A stretch of 64,000 nucleotides of DNA from NCBI GenBank assembly GCA_937944855.1, contig CALFAY010000022.1, positions 62,001 through 126,000 of the forward strand, given 5' to 3'. The position numbers and the translations under genes are program-made. Below the pieces are notes generated by a model. The model was not told the origin of the DNA and ran no database searches. It saw only the letters and a program-made list of their open reading frames with translations. The DNA comes from an uncultured Planctomycetota bacterium (GTDB taxonomy: Bacteria; Planctomycetota; Planctomycetia; Gemmatales; HRBIN36). Below, piece after piece: positions 8,681 to 18,006 of the stretch (within the stretch, counting starts at the first letter, position 1; each line of letters begins with the position of its first letter).

Positions 8681-9172
8681 GATCCTTCCCCGTTCTGGCC
8701 CGCAGGGGGCGGCAGTGGAAGCTGCACACGGCGTTAAGCGATCTTGCACGGCAACTAGGAGGGTCGCAGGAGCGGCCCCACCAGCCGGGTAGGGGAGGGA
8801 TTCACGTTTTCTCCCGAACGGGACGCCTCCTCTCGTCCTGCGGGAGATGGCTGCATGAGTATCGTAATTCGCACTTGCTGTACAGGCAAGGAAACATTGC
8901 TCCAAAGTTTGACTCCCCTCTGTCACTTCATTCAGAAAATTTCAGAACCGGCGCGAAGTGCCCTGCGAACTGTTCAGCTTTGGCTACACTGCTTAGGACG
9001 GTGAAGCGCCGCGCGAAGTTCCCGATCCTGGGAAATTGTTCCGATCCTTCTTGACATGCCGACCGGCACAGTGGAATATGAGAAAGGCGAGAATGCGCGG
9101 TGGACACTGCCACAGCGCAGTCGCAGCCAGGTGGGCCGGATTTATTGTTGTTCATTGCTTGGAGGTCATACC
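8681..9172. other. Divergent intergenic region
   Basis: Nearly 500 nt separate the ANTAR regulator (minus) from a DUF1559 gene (plus). No gene is supported; the minus-strand frame at 8928-9155 has no protein-like features. The right end contains the two-box promoter signature at 9044-9082. Confidence 0.5.
9044..9082 (+). promoter_or_regulatory. Two-box promoter-like element shared with another DUF1559 gene
   Basis: ATCCTTCTTGAC at 9044-9055 and AATATGAG at 9075-9082 lie 91-129 nt upstream of the DUF1559 start at 9173. The same two boxes with the same 19-nt gap occur at 62224-62262 before another DUF1559 gene, while the sequence between the boxes differs. TTGAC would serve as -35 and AATATG as an atypical -10. 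Confidence 0.5.
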
Positions 9173-10159
9173 ATGTTCCCTGTCAGGCCGAAACAGCGGC
9201 GAGCATTCACCCTGATCGAATTGCTAGTGGTCATTGCCATCATCGTGACGCTGATGGGCTTATTGCTGCCGGCAGTGCAGCGCGTCCGCGAGGCGGCAGC
9301 CAGTCTGACTTGTGCCAGCAACCTGCGGCAGATCGGCGTGGCCATGCACAACACGGGCCCCAGCAGCTACTTGCCCACGGGCGGCGGTCATCGAGACGAT
9401 TCGCGCACGTTCGTTGGTATCAGCATCGGTCAGCGCGACAATCAGGCCTGGGGCTGGCCCTACCAGATCCTACCACAGATCGAAGGCGACAACATCTGGT
9501 CCCTGCCTGCCGGGCAGGAAGGTATCATCATCACCTCCACGACCAAGCTGTACTTCTGCCCGTCGCGGGGAGTGCCCCGGAAGGTCGCTAACCGGGCCAT
9601 GATCGACTACGCGGGCAATGCAGGCACAGCGATTTGGGCTGCCATCCCGTCTGCTGGAAGCAGCGGGGCGGTTCGCAATACTGCTTCCGACATTCCCCAT
9701 GACGGCCTGATTCTAAAAGTGCGTCCGAGGGATCCAGTAATTTCCGGCAGTCCCGGAGGTCCCGACCAGCCGATCAAGCTGACCCAGATTCCTGACGGCT
9801 CGTCCCAGACGATCCTGGTCGGTGAGAAGCGTTTGAACCTCAATCTCCTCGGTCAGGCCCAGGAAGGCGACATCATGGGCTACGCCTCCGGCTTCGACAA
9901 CGACATCGTCCGCTCTGCGGACATCCGCAATCCCCTTGGTGCCATTGGGCGAGACCTGGTCGGCCGCTACGCCTTTGACCCCAGTGGGGCTGCGATTCAA
10001 GTCATGGACGGCTTCGGCTCGGCCCATCCGAGCGGGTGCAACATCCTGTTCGCCGACGGGCACGTCACTTATGTGCGGTACGATGTCGATCCCCAAGTCT
10101 TCCTTCAGCTTTGCAATCGCGCGGGTGGCGTCCACGTGGACATGGGCCAGATCGAGTGA
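9173..10159 (+). CDS. DUF1559 family pseudopilin-like protein
   Basis: A 328-residue exported protein typical of planctomycetes. The N-terminus is a type IV pilin-like leader and hydrophobic helix ([16 protein letters not shown] then VREAA), processed by prepilin peptidase in known relatives. The body is the DUF1559 domain and ends with the signature [12 protein letters not shown] (H-x9-DG). The role of these abundant proteins is not established; they are thought to form pseudopili or surface structures. ATG at 9173 has GGAGG 7 nt upstream. It is monocistronic, with a strong terminator after it. Confidence 0.9.
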   Translation: MFPVRPKQRRAFTLIELLVVIAIIVTLMGLLLPAVQRVREAAASLTCASNLRQIGVAMHNTGPSSYLPTGGGHRDDSRTFVGISIGQRDNQAWGWPYQILPQIEGDNIWSLPAGQEGIIITSTTKLYFCPSRGVPRKVANRAMIDYAGNAGTAIWAAIPSAGSSGAVRNTASDIPHDGLILKVRPRDPVISGSPGGPDQPIKLTQIPDGSSQTILVGEKRLNLNLLGQAQEGDIMGYASGFDNDIVRSADIRNPLGAIGRDLVGRYAFDPSGAAIQVMDGFGSAHPSGCNILFADGHVTYVRYDVDPQVFLQLCNRAGGVHVDMGQIE

Positions 10160-10188
10160 CCGTGTTTTAACTTGCTGAGCCATTGCGT

Positions 10189-10225
10189 CAGCCCCACGGC
10201 TTGTTGCCGTGGGGCTGGTTTATTT
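10189..10225 (+). terminator. Intrinsic terminator after DUF1559 gene
   Basis: CAGCCCCACGGC (10189-10200) and GCCGTGGGGCTG (10206-10217) form a perfect 12-bp stem with a TTGTT loop, followed by GTTTATTT. It lies 30 nt after the stop at 10159. Confidence 0.9.
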
Positions 10226-10301
10226 CACCTCCGCACCAGCAGCAGCATCAGGCCATCCGAGGCGGAGCCGCTGATCTCGGCAGAGCAGGTGGTTTGCGTC
10301 T

Positions 10302-11195
10302 TCACGGCGTTGACAGCAAGCCGGCTTTTTGCAAGATCGCACGTAGCTTTTCGAGCTTGTCAGGGGAGAGCGGTCCGACGGGAGAGCGACAGGGCCCGAT
10401 GGACAGGCCCATGAGCTCCAGGGCCGCCTTGACCCCGCTGGGCGGCGTGCCGAGGCCGAGGCTTAAACGGATCGGGTTTAAACGCCATTGAGCTGCTCTG
10501 GCGGCCTCCTGATCGCCACGCTGAAATGCGTTATAAATCTCGACACACAGAGCCGGGGCGACATTGCCCGAAGCAGGGATCGCTCCCTTGGCTCCGAATT
10601 GCAAACTGGAATAAATCAAGGTGTCCCGGCCTTGCAGCACCGCAAACGACGGCGTAACGACGCGGATATATTCCAGCGTCGTGGTCATATCTCCGCTAGA
10701 ATCCTTGATTCCGATGAAGCGGGGATCTTCGGCCAGCCGGGCCACCGTGTCCACGTCGAGTTTTAATCCGCCGCAGGTCACCGGATTGCTGTACAAGATA
10801 ATCGGCAGGCTCGTAACGTCGGCGATGCGGCGGTAATGGTCCAGAATCTCCTTTTGATTGGGACTGATAAAATAGGGCGTAATGATCGAAACCGCATCGA
10901 CGCCTTCGCGCTGGGCCATGCGGGTCAGGCGGATCACTTCGCGGGTGGACTCCGCGCCAGTGCCTGCGTAAACCGGAACGCGGCCGGCAACGTGCTCCAC
11001 GGCCGTTGCAATGACCGCCTGTTTCTCCCGCTCGTCGAGGGCGTAAAACTCGCTGTTGGTGCCAAGGACGAAGATGGCGTGAACTCCCGCGTTTAACAAG
11101 CGGTCGATATACCAGCGCAAACGCGGGAGATCGAGTTCCTCGTCGGGCCGCATCGGCGTCGCTACCGGCGGAATGATCCCTTGCAGCGACTTCAT
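10302..11195 (-). CDS. DapA-family lyase/aldolase (dihydrodipicolinate synthase-like)
   Basis: A class I aldolase-type (beta/alpha)8 barrel of 297 residues. In the numbering that starts at GTG 11201 the Schiff-base Lys is 166 (GIKDSSG), the catalytic Tyr is 137 (IILYSNP) and the carboxylate-binding motif is GTNSE at 47-51, where true DapA has GTTGE. The family includes DapA, N-acetylneuraminate lyase and keto-deoxy-sugar-acid dehydratases/aldolases. Its position 18 nt after an unknown gene and downstream of a UxaA-type dehydratase suggests sugar-acid breakdown rather than lysine synthesis (inference). ATG at 11195 is used; GTG at 11201, with AGGA close upstream, is an alternative start. Confidence 0.85.
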   Translation of the reverse strand: MKSLQGIIPPVATPMRPDEELDLPRLRWYIDRLLNAGVHAIFVLGTNSEFYALDEREKQAVIATAVEHVAGRVPVYAGTGAESTREVIRLTRMAQREGVDAVSIITPYFISPNQKEILDHYRRIADVTSLPIILYSNPVTCGGLKLDVDTVARLAEDPRFIGIKDSSGDMTTTLEYIRVVTPSFAVLQGRDTLIYSSLQFGAKGAIPASGNVAPALCVEIYNAFQRGDQEAARAAQWRLNPIRLSLGLGTPPSGVKAALELMGLSIGPCRSPVGPLSPDKLEKLRAILQKAGLLSTP

Positions 11196-11219
11196 GGTCA
11201 CGGTTTCCTGGATGGGGGA

Positions 11220-11837
11220 TTATTTCTTCTCGGTTGTATCAACGACCGGCGTAAGTATGACATCCAGTCCGATGTTGGTCGTGGCGATGGTCCATTCGGA
11301 GCGGTCCCAGCCGGTGATGATCTTCGTGGCTTCGAGGCGGTCGAGCAATTGTTCGACGAACACCGGCACCTGATCTTCAAACTCCTGGATTAAATCCAGT
11401 TTCCGTCCGATGAAATTAAGCAATCCGCTCAAGGGCCGCCGACCCTTTTCGCCGTACAGTTTTTTACCTTGGGGAGAAGCCGGGTCCGGGCCGCGAAAGG
11501 TCAGTTCGATGGACTTGGCGGCCCGGCCGATCCTGGCGAACACGCCGTCGCCCAGACCGATGTAGTCGGCGTGAAGGATCTGCACCGTGCCTTTGCGCAC
11601 ACGGGCGGCTTTATACACCGATTCCAGCTCGTTCTCCAGGAAACCATGCTCGAAGGCGATGTTGATCGCCTTGGCCATGTTCTGCAAGGCCTTCTGCACC
11701 GGCACGGCAGAGGGCGAGACGGGCAACTGCATGTCGTGCAGCCCGGCCGCCATTCGCGCTGTGACCGGCTCACCCGGCAACTTGGGCGATACAGCGATGT
11801 TCAACTGGCTGATCCCTTGCGGTGGATTCTTGGCCAT
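11220..11837 (-). CDS. Hypothetical protein in sugar-acid operon
   Basis: Not recognised. The 205-residue product is soluble, without signal peptide or membrane segments, with Pro-rich N-terminal 40 residues, a helical middle (VQKALQNMAKAINIAFEHGF) and a C-terminal part rich in beta-type stretches (SEWTIATTNIGLDVILTPV). ATG at 11837 has GAGGAG 8 nt upstream. It sits between the UxaA-type dehydratase (68 nt) and the DapA-family gene (about 20 nt) in one apparent operon, so a role linked to that pathway is possible but unproven. Confidence 0.7.
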   Translation of the reverse strand: MAKNPPQGISQLNIAVSPKLPGEPVTARMAAGLHDMQLPVSPSAVPVQKALQNMAKAINIAFEHGFLENELESVYKAARVRKGTVQILHADYIGLGDGVFARIGRAAKSIELTFRGPDPASPQGKKLYGEKGRRPLSGLLNFIGRKLDLIQEFEDQVPVFVEQLLDRLEATKIITGWDRSEWTIATTNIGLDVILTPVVDTTEKK

Positions 11838-11905
11838 GCGGTGCTCCTCGTGCTGACGGCCGCGCAATCAGATGCGCCAAAGTTTCTAGATTCTGCAACA
11901 GGTTC

Positions 11906-13477
11906 TCACAAGGTCGGTCCGATGCTCCACGGAGCAAACTCTTCTTCGCCGACGCCGTGCAGTTCGCTTTTGGTCTTTTTGCCGCTGGCGACTTCGAGAA
12001 TCTCCTCGAAGATGCGCTGGCCCACTTCGGCCACCGAAGCCCCTTCGAGGACGACGCCGGCGTTGATGTCCATGTCATCGGGCATCCGCTCAAAGAGCGG
12101 CGTGTTGGTGGCCACCTTGATCGAAGGCACCGGCTTGCAGCCGAAGACCGAACCACGGCCCGTGGTGAAGACCAGGATGTTGGCTCCTCCGGCGACCAGG
12201 CCGGTCATGGAAACCGGGTCGTACCCTGGCGTGTCCATGACGACGAAACCTTTTCGCGGGATCGGTTCGGCATAGCGCACCACGTCCATCAGTGCCGTGC
12301 TCCCGCCCTTGGCGATGGCTCCCAGCGATTTTTCGTAGATCGTGGTCAGGCCGCCTTCCTTGTTGCCCCAGGAGGGGTTGTTGTTGATCTCGGCCCCGAA
12401 GACGCCGGTGTACCATTCCCACCAGCGGATCCGCTCCAGGAGTTTCTCGGCGACTTCCGGGGAAATCGCTCGGCGGGTCAGCAAATGTTCGGCCCCGTAG
12501 ATTTCCGGCGTTTCGGCAAGCACCGCTGTGCCACCGTCGGCGATGAGCCGATCCGCGGCCCAGCCCAGGGCCGGATTGGCGGTCACGCCGCTGTTGCCGT
12601 CCGATCCGCCACATTGGGTTCCGAGAATAAGTTTGTCGGCACTCAGCCGGACGCGGCGGACGTCGTTGGCCAGCGGAAGCAGATCGGCGACGGCCTTCAG
12701 CCCCGCCTCCACGGTTTGCCGGATTCCCCCGCACTCCTGAATCGTCAGCACGACGGGCGGTTTGCGAATCTGTCCCGAACCGTTGCTTCGCGGCGACAGG
12801 GTGAGGAGGCCTTCCGATTCGATCAGATGCACCGCCTGTCCGGTTTCGCAGCCCAGACCGACGAGGACGCAGGCGGCGACGTTGGCGTGGCGGGCGAACC
12901 CGGCCAGGGTGCGTTCCAATTGCCGATGATCGGGACCGCCGAACGCCATCGCACAGCCGCCCTTGTGGGTGATGGCGAAGACGCCGTCGATGTTCGGAAA
13001 GCGATGCAGCAGTCCGCGCTGCCGGACCTCGTCGCAGATGTAGCGGCTGGTGCTGGCGGAGCAGTTCACCGTGCTGATGACGGCGACATAATTTCGCGTG
13101 CCGTAGCGGCCGTCGCCACGGTCGTAGCCCATCCAGGTCGCCGGGACGGCGGGCCGTGGCGGAGGCGGCGGCACGTCCCGGCAGAAGGCGTAATCCCGGG
13201 CGAAAGCCTCGGCCGTGACGTTGTGGACATGCACATGACAGCCCGCGGCAATGTCGCAACCGGCGAAGCCGATGATCTGTCCGTACTTGCGAATCGCTGA
13301 GCCTCGGGGGATTGCGGACAGGGCGACCTTATGGCCCAGGGGAATCGGGTCCGCAATCCGCAGCGCAGTTCCATTCCATGCGAATTCCTGACCGGGAGCC
13401 AGTTTTCGGGCAGCCACGGCGACATTATCCAGCGGGTGGAGAACCACGGCGACCTGGGAGAGACTGCGTTCCGGCAT
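11906..13477 (-). CDS. UxaA-family hydrolase (altronate / galactarate dehydratase-like)
   Basis: The 523-residue enzyme has an N-terminal SAF domain (about 1-95) and a dehydratase domain from about 110, marked by GYDRGDGRYGTRNYVAV, THKGGCAMAFGG, GLGCE and TQCGGSDGNSG. These Cys and His residues are typical of the Fe2+-dependent altronate and D-galactarate dehydratases, which remove water from sugar acids to give 2-keto-3-deoxy acids. The downstream DapA-family gene could cleave or dehydrate that product (inference). ATG at 13477 gives a sensible N-terminus though its ribosome site is weak; the open frame continues into ruvA without coding character. Confidence 0.87.
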   Translation of the reverse strand: MPERSLSQVAVVLHPLDNVAVAARKLAPGQEFAWNGTALRIADPIPLGHKVALSAIPRGSAIRKYGQIIGFAGCDIAAGCHVHVHNVTAEAFARDYAFCRDVPPPPPRPAVPATWMGYDRGDGRYGTRNYVAVISTVNCSASTSRYICDEVRQRGLLHRFPNIDGVFAITHKGGCAMAFGGPDHRQLERTLAGFARHANVAACVLVGLGCETGQAVHLIESEGLLTLSPRSNGSGQIRKPPVVLTIQECGGIRQTVEAGLKAVADLLPLANDVRRVRLSADKLILGTQCGGSDGNSGVTANPALGWAADRLIADGGTAVLAETPEIYGAEHLLTRRAISPEVAEKLLERIRWWEWYTGVFGAEINNNPSWGNKEGGLTTIYEKSLGAIAKGGSTALMDVVRYAEPIPRKGFVVMDTPGYDPVSMTGLVAGGANILVFTTGRGSVFGCKPVPSIKVATNTPLFERMPDDMDINAGVVLEGASVAEVGQRIFEEILEVASGKKTKSELHGVGEEEFAPWSIGPTL

Positions 13478-13634
13478 GGCGGCGGTTTCCGAAGGCTCGA
13501 CGATCCAGAAGTCACCATACCCGCTCCGAAGGAGATCGCAAAGGGGCTGGTCGCTGGGACGCCCTGATGCTGCGGCCGGGCGCTGATGCGATCGAACCGT
13601 ACAAACGGTACTTCGTCTGGAAAGGTGCTTCCGG

Positions 13635-14258
13635 TCAGGTTTTTTGGGCGTAGATGGCCAGCAGGACCTCCTCGGGATTCTCGTAGCGTTTCCCGGACTG
13701 CCTGACCTTTTCCAGCAGTTGCCGGGCCTCTTCGGCGGTGTGGCCGACGCTGCGGAGGGCCTCGTAGGCCAAGTCCCAGACATCGGGTGCGGTCGGTTGC
13801 TCTGGCGGCCACTCCGCTCCTTTGCGCATCAAAGCGAATTTCGTCACCTTGTTCCGCAGGGCATTGATGATCTTTTCGGCCGTCGCTTTGCCGATGCCGG
13901 GAAGTTCTTCAAGCATTCGTCGATCCGCCCGTTGGATGGCGTCGGCGATTTCAGTCACGGGCCGACTCATGGCCTTGAGGGCCTTGCGGACGTTGACCCC
14001 CTCCACAGCGCAGAGCAGCTCGAAGAACTCCAGTTCCGCTTCGGTCAGGAAGCCGATCAGACGGGGAACCAGACGTCCCTGCATCGGCGAGCCTTCGAGA
14101 TAATGGCTGGTGTGCAGCGTGATTTCCTGACCCGTGTTGCCGTGAAGTTGGCGAACCACCAGTTCCGGCACCAACACTTCATACTCCAACGGTCCAGCCT
14201 GGATCCGCACGGCGTCGGCGAGCACGCGGTTGATGGTTCCCGTGATGGCTGAAAGCAT
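13635..14258 (-). CDS. ruvA: Holliday junction branch migration protein RuvA
   Basis: The 207-residue product begins MLSAITGTINRVLADAV as in RuvA, with an OB-fold (1-65), tandem helix-hairpin-helix motifs (LCAVEGVNVRKALKAM and LEELPGIGKATAEKII) and a C-terminal domain III (about 160-205) that contacts RuvB. RuvA tetramers hold the four-way junction while RuvB drives migration. ruvB and ruvC are not next to it. ATG at 14258 follows GAGGGATCAGCC. The next gene downstream is the UxaA-type dehydratase, 158 nt away. Confidence 0.96.
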   Translation of the reverse strand: MLSAITGTINRVLADAVRIQAGPLEYEVLVPELVVRQLHGNTGQEITLHTSHYLEGSPMQGRLVPRLIGFLTEAELEFFELLCAVEGVNVRKALKAMSRPVTEIADAIQRADRRMLEELPGIGKATAEKIINALRNKVTKFALMRKGAEWPPEQPTAPDVWDLAYEALRSVGHTAEEARQLLEKVRQSGKRYENPEEVLLAIYAQKT

Positions 14259-14368
14259 GGCTGATCCCTCGTGTTCGGGATATCGTATAGCAAGAGAGCA
14301 GCGAAGGGTTCCGCAGAGTGGAAATCAGACCAACTAACCGCAAAGCCCCGCCGAAGTTCGAGGTGAAC

Positions 14369-16231
14369 ATGAAGACTCGTCTGCATCAGCTGGCCGTGGT
14401 GATCGCCGGGTTGCTTTTGGTGTTCGTCGGTCGGGCCTGGTCCGACGCCCTGACCAACGCCGCTGTCGAAGCCCGGATGCTGGAAGACCTCAAGTATCTG
14501 GCCAGCGAAGAGTGCGAAGGCCGGGGCGTGCTCACCCAGGGCCTTGAAAAGGCCGCTGAGTTCATCGCCAATCGCTTCAAGGAAGCCGGTCTGAAACCCG
14601 CCAACGGCGACAGCTGTTTCCAACCCTTCGAGATCAGCACCGGCAGCCGGCTGGTTGGTGGTGAGACGGCCAATCGGCTCAAGCTCAAAGGTCCGCTCGG
14701 CCAGGTCATCACCCTGGATCTGGGGAAGCATTTCACGGTCCTGGGCTTCGGCCACTCGGGCACGGTGAACGCCCCCGTGGTCTTTGCGGGGTACGGCGTG
14801 ACCGCTCCGGAGCATCAATACGACGACTTCGAGGGTCTGGACGTGGCCGGGAAGATTGTGATCGTGCTTCGGGGGGTGCCGCGTGCCTCCGCTCCGGAAG
14901 CGGCAGTGTTCCCTGCCAACGACGGCCAGATCAACCGCCATGCCCGCATGGACTCCAAGGCGAGCAACGCCGAGGTCCGCAAGGCTGCCGCCGTCATCTT
15001 CGTCAACGACAACGCCACCGCTGCCGAAAACAAGGACGCTTTGCGGACGTTCAACGAAACGGCGATGAGCTTTGATCCCATCGGCATCCCGGTGGTGCAT
15101 GTGCGTCGCGGGCTGGTCAATGCCATGATTCGCAGCCAGACGGGGCAGGACCTCTCGGCCATCGAGAAAACGATTGACCGCGACGTCAAGCCGAACAGCT
15201 TCGCGCTGGAGGGCTGGACAGCGGAACTGGAAACGAAGATCGAAAGAACCAGCCGCCTGGTGAAGAACGTCATCGGGGTGGCCGAGGGATCGGGACCGTT
15301 GGCGGACGAAACCATCGTCATTGGTGCCCACTACGACCACCTGGGCCGCGGCGAGCGTGGCAGCTTGGCCTTCGGCAGCCGGGAGATCCACTATGGAGCC
15401 GACGATAACGCTTCCGGAACGACGACGCTCATCGAACTGGCTCGCCGCTTCGGGGCACAGACCGACCGCAAGGGCCGTCGCATCGTGTTCATCGCCTTCA
15501 CCGCCGAAGAAAAGGGCTTGCTCGGTTCCCGGCACTACACCAACAAGCCGCTCTTCCCCCTCGAAAAGACGGTGGCCATGATCAACCTCGACATGGTGGG
15601 CCGTCTCCGCGAGGACAAGGTGCAGATTTTCGGCGTCGGCACGTCCAAGGATTTCGGCCCGATGCTCGACCAGCTCAATGGCAAGCACAAGTTCAACATG
15701 AACAAGTCGCTGGGCACGCAGTTGGCCGGCGGGTCCAGCGACCATGAGTCGTTCAATCGCAAGAACATCCCGACGCTGTTCTTCTTCACCGGCAACCATC
15801 CGCAGTACCATCGTCCGACCGACACCTGGGACCTGATCAACGTCGAGGGGATGCGCCGCATCGCCGAACTGGTCGAGGACATCACGAACATCCTGGCGGC
15901 CAGCGAGAAGCGGCCGGAGTTCGTTCGGGTGACGGCCCCAGCAGGCGGACCGGGCCGGGTCACGGCGCGCGGACCTCGGCTCGGCATCATGCCCGGATAC
16001 GCCGAGGACGATAACCGGGACGGGTTGCTGCTGGACGGGGTTTCGCCGGGCGGTCCTGCCGAGAAAGCGGGCCTCAAAGCGGGGGACCGCATCACCGAGA
16101 TCAATGGCAAGCCGATCAAGAACATTCAGAACTACATGACCGTCATGGGCGGCTTCAAGCCCGGGGACAAGATCGAATTGACCGTGCTCCGCGAGGGCAA
16201 GCCGGTCAAGATCACGGTCGTTCCCGAGTGA
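14369..16231 (+). CDS. Secreted M28-family zinc peptidase with PA and PDZ domains
   Basis: Of 620 residues, 1-26 form a signal peptide. A protease-associated domain (about 130-250) is inserted before the M28 catalytic domain, whose zinc and catalytic residues are His321/Asp323 (GAHYDHLG), Asp345-Asp346 (HYGADDNASG), Glu380-Glu381 (TAEEKGLLGS) and Asp408 (NLDMVG). A PDZ domain (about 540-615; RLGIMPGY, GPAEKAGLKAGDRITEINGKPI) ends the protein. It probably acts as an aminopeptidase outside the cytoplasm. ATG at 14369 with GAGGTG close upstream is chosen over the longer frame from 14318. It ends 30 nt from the convergent modC. Confidence 0.93.
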   Translation: MKTRLHQLAVVIAGLLLVFVGRAWSDALTNAAVEARMLEDLKYLASEECEGRGVLTQGLEKAAEFIANRFKEAGLKPANGDSCFQPFEISTGSRLVGGETANRLKLKGPLGQVITLDLGKHFTVLGFGHSGTVNAPVVFAGYGVTAPEHQYDDFEGLDVAGKIVIVLRGVPRASAPEAAVFPANDGQINRHARMDSKASNAEVRKAAAVIFVNDNATAAENKDALRTFNETAMSFDPIGIPVVHVRRGLVNAMIRSQTGQDLSAIEKTIDRDVKPNSFALEGWTAELETKIERTSRLVKNVIGVAEGSGPLADETIVIGAHYDHLGRGERGSLAFGSREIHYGADDNASGTTTLIELARRFGAQTDRKGRRIVFIAFTAEEKGLLGSRHYTNKPLFPLEKTVAMINLDMVGRLREDKVQIFGVGTSKDFGPMLDQLNGKHKFNMNKSLGTQLAGGSSDHESFNRKNIPTLFFFTGNHPQYHRPTDTWDLINVEGMRRIAELVEDITNILAASEKRPEFVRVTAPAGGPGRVTARGPRLGIMPGYAEDDNRDGLLLDGVSPGGPAEKAGLKAGDRITEINGKPIKNIQNYMTVMGGFKPGDKIELTVLREGKPVKITVVPE

Positions 16232-16261
16232 CGGACGCCGAAGCGGAGTGACAATGGTTTG

Positions 16262-17344
16262 TCAACTCCGCAGGATCAGGTGAATGGCGGGCGTTTTCAC
16301 CAGCGCGGTGACCGCGTCGCCAGAGGCCAGTTCCATTTCCCGGCAGGCCAGGTGCGTCACCAGGGCCGTCAGTGGGAAACCGCAGTCCATCCGCACCCGC
16401 ACCAGCGGCCCTTCCGGAGTCAGGCTCTGGATGCAGCCGTGCAACTGGTTCCGCGCACTGGCACTGCCGCTGGAGCCTTTTTGCAGCATCACGTCGGCGG
16501 CGCGGATGCAGACGAAGACCTCGTCGCCGACGGAAACCGGTTCGGCCACCAGCAGCTTCGCCGTCCCGACGGAGACCACGGCCAGACTGTCCTGAAGCGC
16601 CGTGACCCGCCCCAGCACGACCGTTTCTACTCCCACCAGACGGGCTACCGCCACGTTGGCCGGACGGTTGAAAACCTCCTGCACCGAGCCGGTCTGAAGC
16701 ACCCGGCCCTGGTCCATCACGACGATCTGATCGGCCAGGGCGATCGCTTCGCTGCGGTCATGAGTCACGAAAATGACCGGGATGCCGAAGCCGGACAGCA
16801 ACCGCCGTAGTTCATGACGCAGCTGCTCCCGCGACACCGCATCCAGCGCCGACAACGGTTCGTCCAGAAGCAGCAGCCGGGGCCGTCTCACCAGAGCACG
16901 GGCCAAGGCCACCCGCTGTTGCTGTCCGCCGGAAAGCTGGTGCGGATAGCGATGCTCCAGCCCTTGCAAACCGCACAGCTCCAGCATTTCCGCGATCCGC
17001 TCCCGTTTCCGCTGCGACCAGGGCAGTCCGTAAGCGACGTTGCCGAAAACGGTCTTGTGCGGAAACAGGGCCAAGACCTGAGCCACGAAGCCGACGCCGC
17101 GCTGCTGCGGCGTGCGGAAAATGCGCTTTGCAGTATCCAACCAGGTCTCGTCTCCGCAGCGGATGGAGCCCTGTTCCGGACGCTCCAGCCCGGCCAGGCA
17201 ACGCAGCACCGTCGTCTTCCCACAGCCCGACGGACCGAAAAGCACAGTCAGAGAAAAGGATTTGACAGCTTGGCGGAGCTTGCCCTGGATCTTGGTGCCG
17301 CCGGGAAACTGCTTGACGAATTCGGCAACCAACTCCGCCGTCAT
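16262..17344 (-). CDS. modC: Molybdate ABC transporter ATP-binding protein ModC
   Basis: ABC ATPase of 360 residues: Walker A GPSGCGKT (37-44), Q-loop Gln89, signature LSGGQ (137-141), Walker B LLLLDEP (157-163), then a C-terminal regulatory part (about 230-360) with two TOBE/MOP-like segments that bind oxyanion. It powers molybdate uptake with ModB and ModA. Its ATG at 17344 overlaps the modB stop (ATGA), so the two are translationally coupled. Confidence 0.92.
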   Translation of the reverse strand: MTAELVAEFVKQFPGGTKIQGKLRQAVKSFSLTVLFGPSGCGKTTVLRCLAGLERPEQGSIRCGDETWLDTAKRIFRTPQQRGVGFVAQVLALFPHKTVFGNVAYGLPWSQRKRERIAEMLELCGLQGLEHRYPHQLSGGQQQRVALARALVRRPRLLLLDEPLSALDAVSREQLRHELRRLLSGFGIPVIFVTHDRSEAIALADQIVVMDQGRVLQTGSVQEVFNRPANVAVARLVGVETVVLGRVTALQDSLAVVSVGTAKLLVAEPVSVGDEVFVCIRAADVMLQKGSSGSASARNQLHGCIQSLTPEGPLVRVRMDCGFPLTALVTHLACREMELASGDAVTALVKTPAIHLILRS

Positions 17345-18003
17345 ACCGGCAGTCTCCGTTGGCCCAGGGCGTAGGTCAAGCACAGGACGGCGAACGAGAA
17401 CACGAGCAGGACCAGGGCGGTTTGACCGGCCGAGGCGTAGTCCAGGGCTTGCACGTCGTCGTAGATGGCGATGGACAGCGTGCGGGTGACGCCGGGAATG
17501 TTGCCGCCGACCATCAAGACCACGCCAAACTCTCCGACCGTGTGAACGAACGTGAGAATCATTCCCGTGACTACCCCCGGCCAGCTCAGGGGCAGCGTGA
17601 CGCGGAAGAACGTCGCCAGGCGGGACACGCCCAGACACCACGACGCCTCTTCCAAACGCCGGTCCACAGCGGCGAACGCGGCGGCGAAGGGTCGAACCGC
17701 GAACGGCAGATTGGCGATCACACTGCCGACAAGCAGCCCGGGAAACGTGAACGGCAACAGGCTTCCGGTCAGGAATTCATAGGCCCTGCCGAGCGGACTG
17801 TTCGGACCCAAGCCGACGAGCAGATAGAAACCGAGGACTGTCGGCGGCAGCACCAAAGGCAGGGCGACGACGGCTTCGATCAAGAATTTGCCCGGAAAGC
17901 GGCTGATACTCAGCCAGTAAGCCAAGGGAAGCCCCAGCACCAGGAGGATTGCTGTCGTGCAGATCGCCAGTTCCAACGTGAGCCGGAACGCGGTCCAATC
18001 CAT
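17341..18003 (-). CDS. modB: Molybdate ABC transporter permease ModB
   Basis: A 220-residue inner-membrane permease with five or six transmembrane helices, beginning MDWTAFRLTLELA as in ModB. The EAA loop that docks on ModC is seen as RLEEASWCLGVSRLATFFRVTLPLSWPG in two halves (near 118-145). It starts 3 nt after the modA stop and overlaps modC by 4 nt. Confidence 0.93.
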   Translation of the reverse strand: MDWTAFRLTLELAICTTAILLVLGLPLAYWLSISRFPGKFLIEAVVALPLVLPPTVLGFYLLVGLGPNSPLGRAYEFLTGSLLPFTFPGLLVGSVIANLPFAVRPFAAAFAAVDRRLEEASWCLGVSRLATFFRVTLPLSWPGVVTGMILTFVHTVGEFGVVLMVGGNIPGVTRTLSIAIYDDVQALDYASAGQTALVLLVFSFAVLCLTYALGQRRLPV

Positions 18004-18006
18004 CGC

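Noticed and set aside
14057..15811. 584-codon minus-strand open frame
   Set aside because: Antisense to the M28 peptidase gene; no ribosome site and no recognisable domain.
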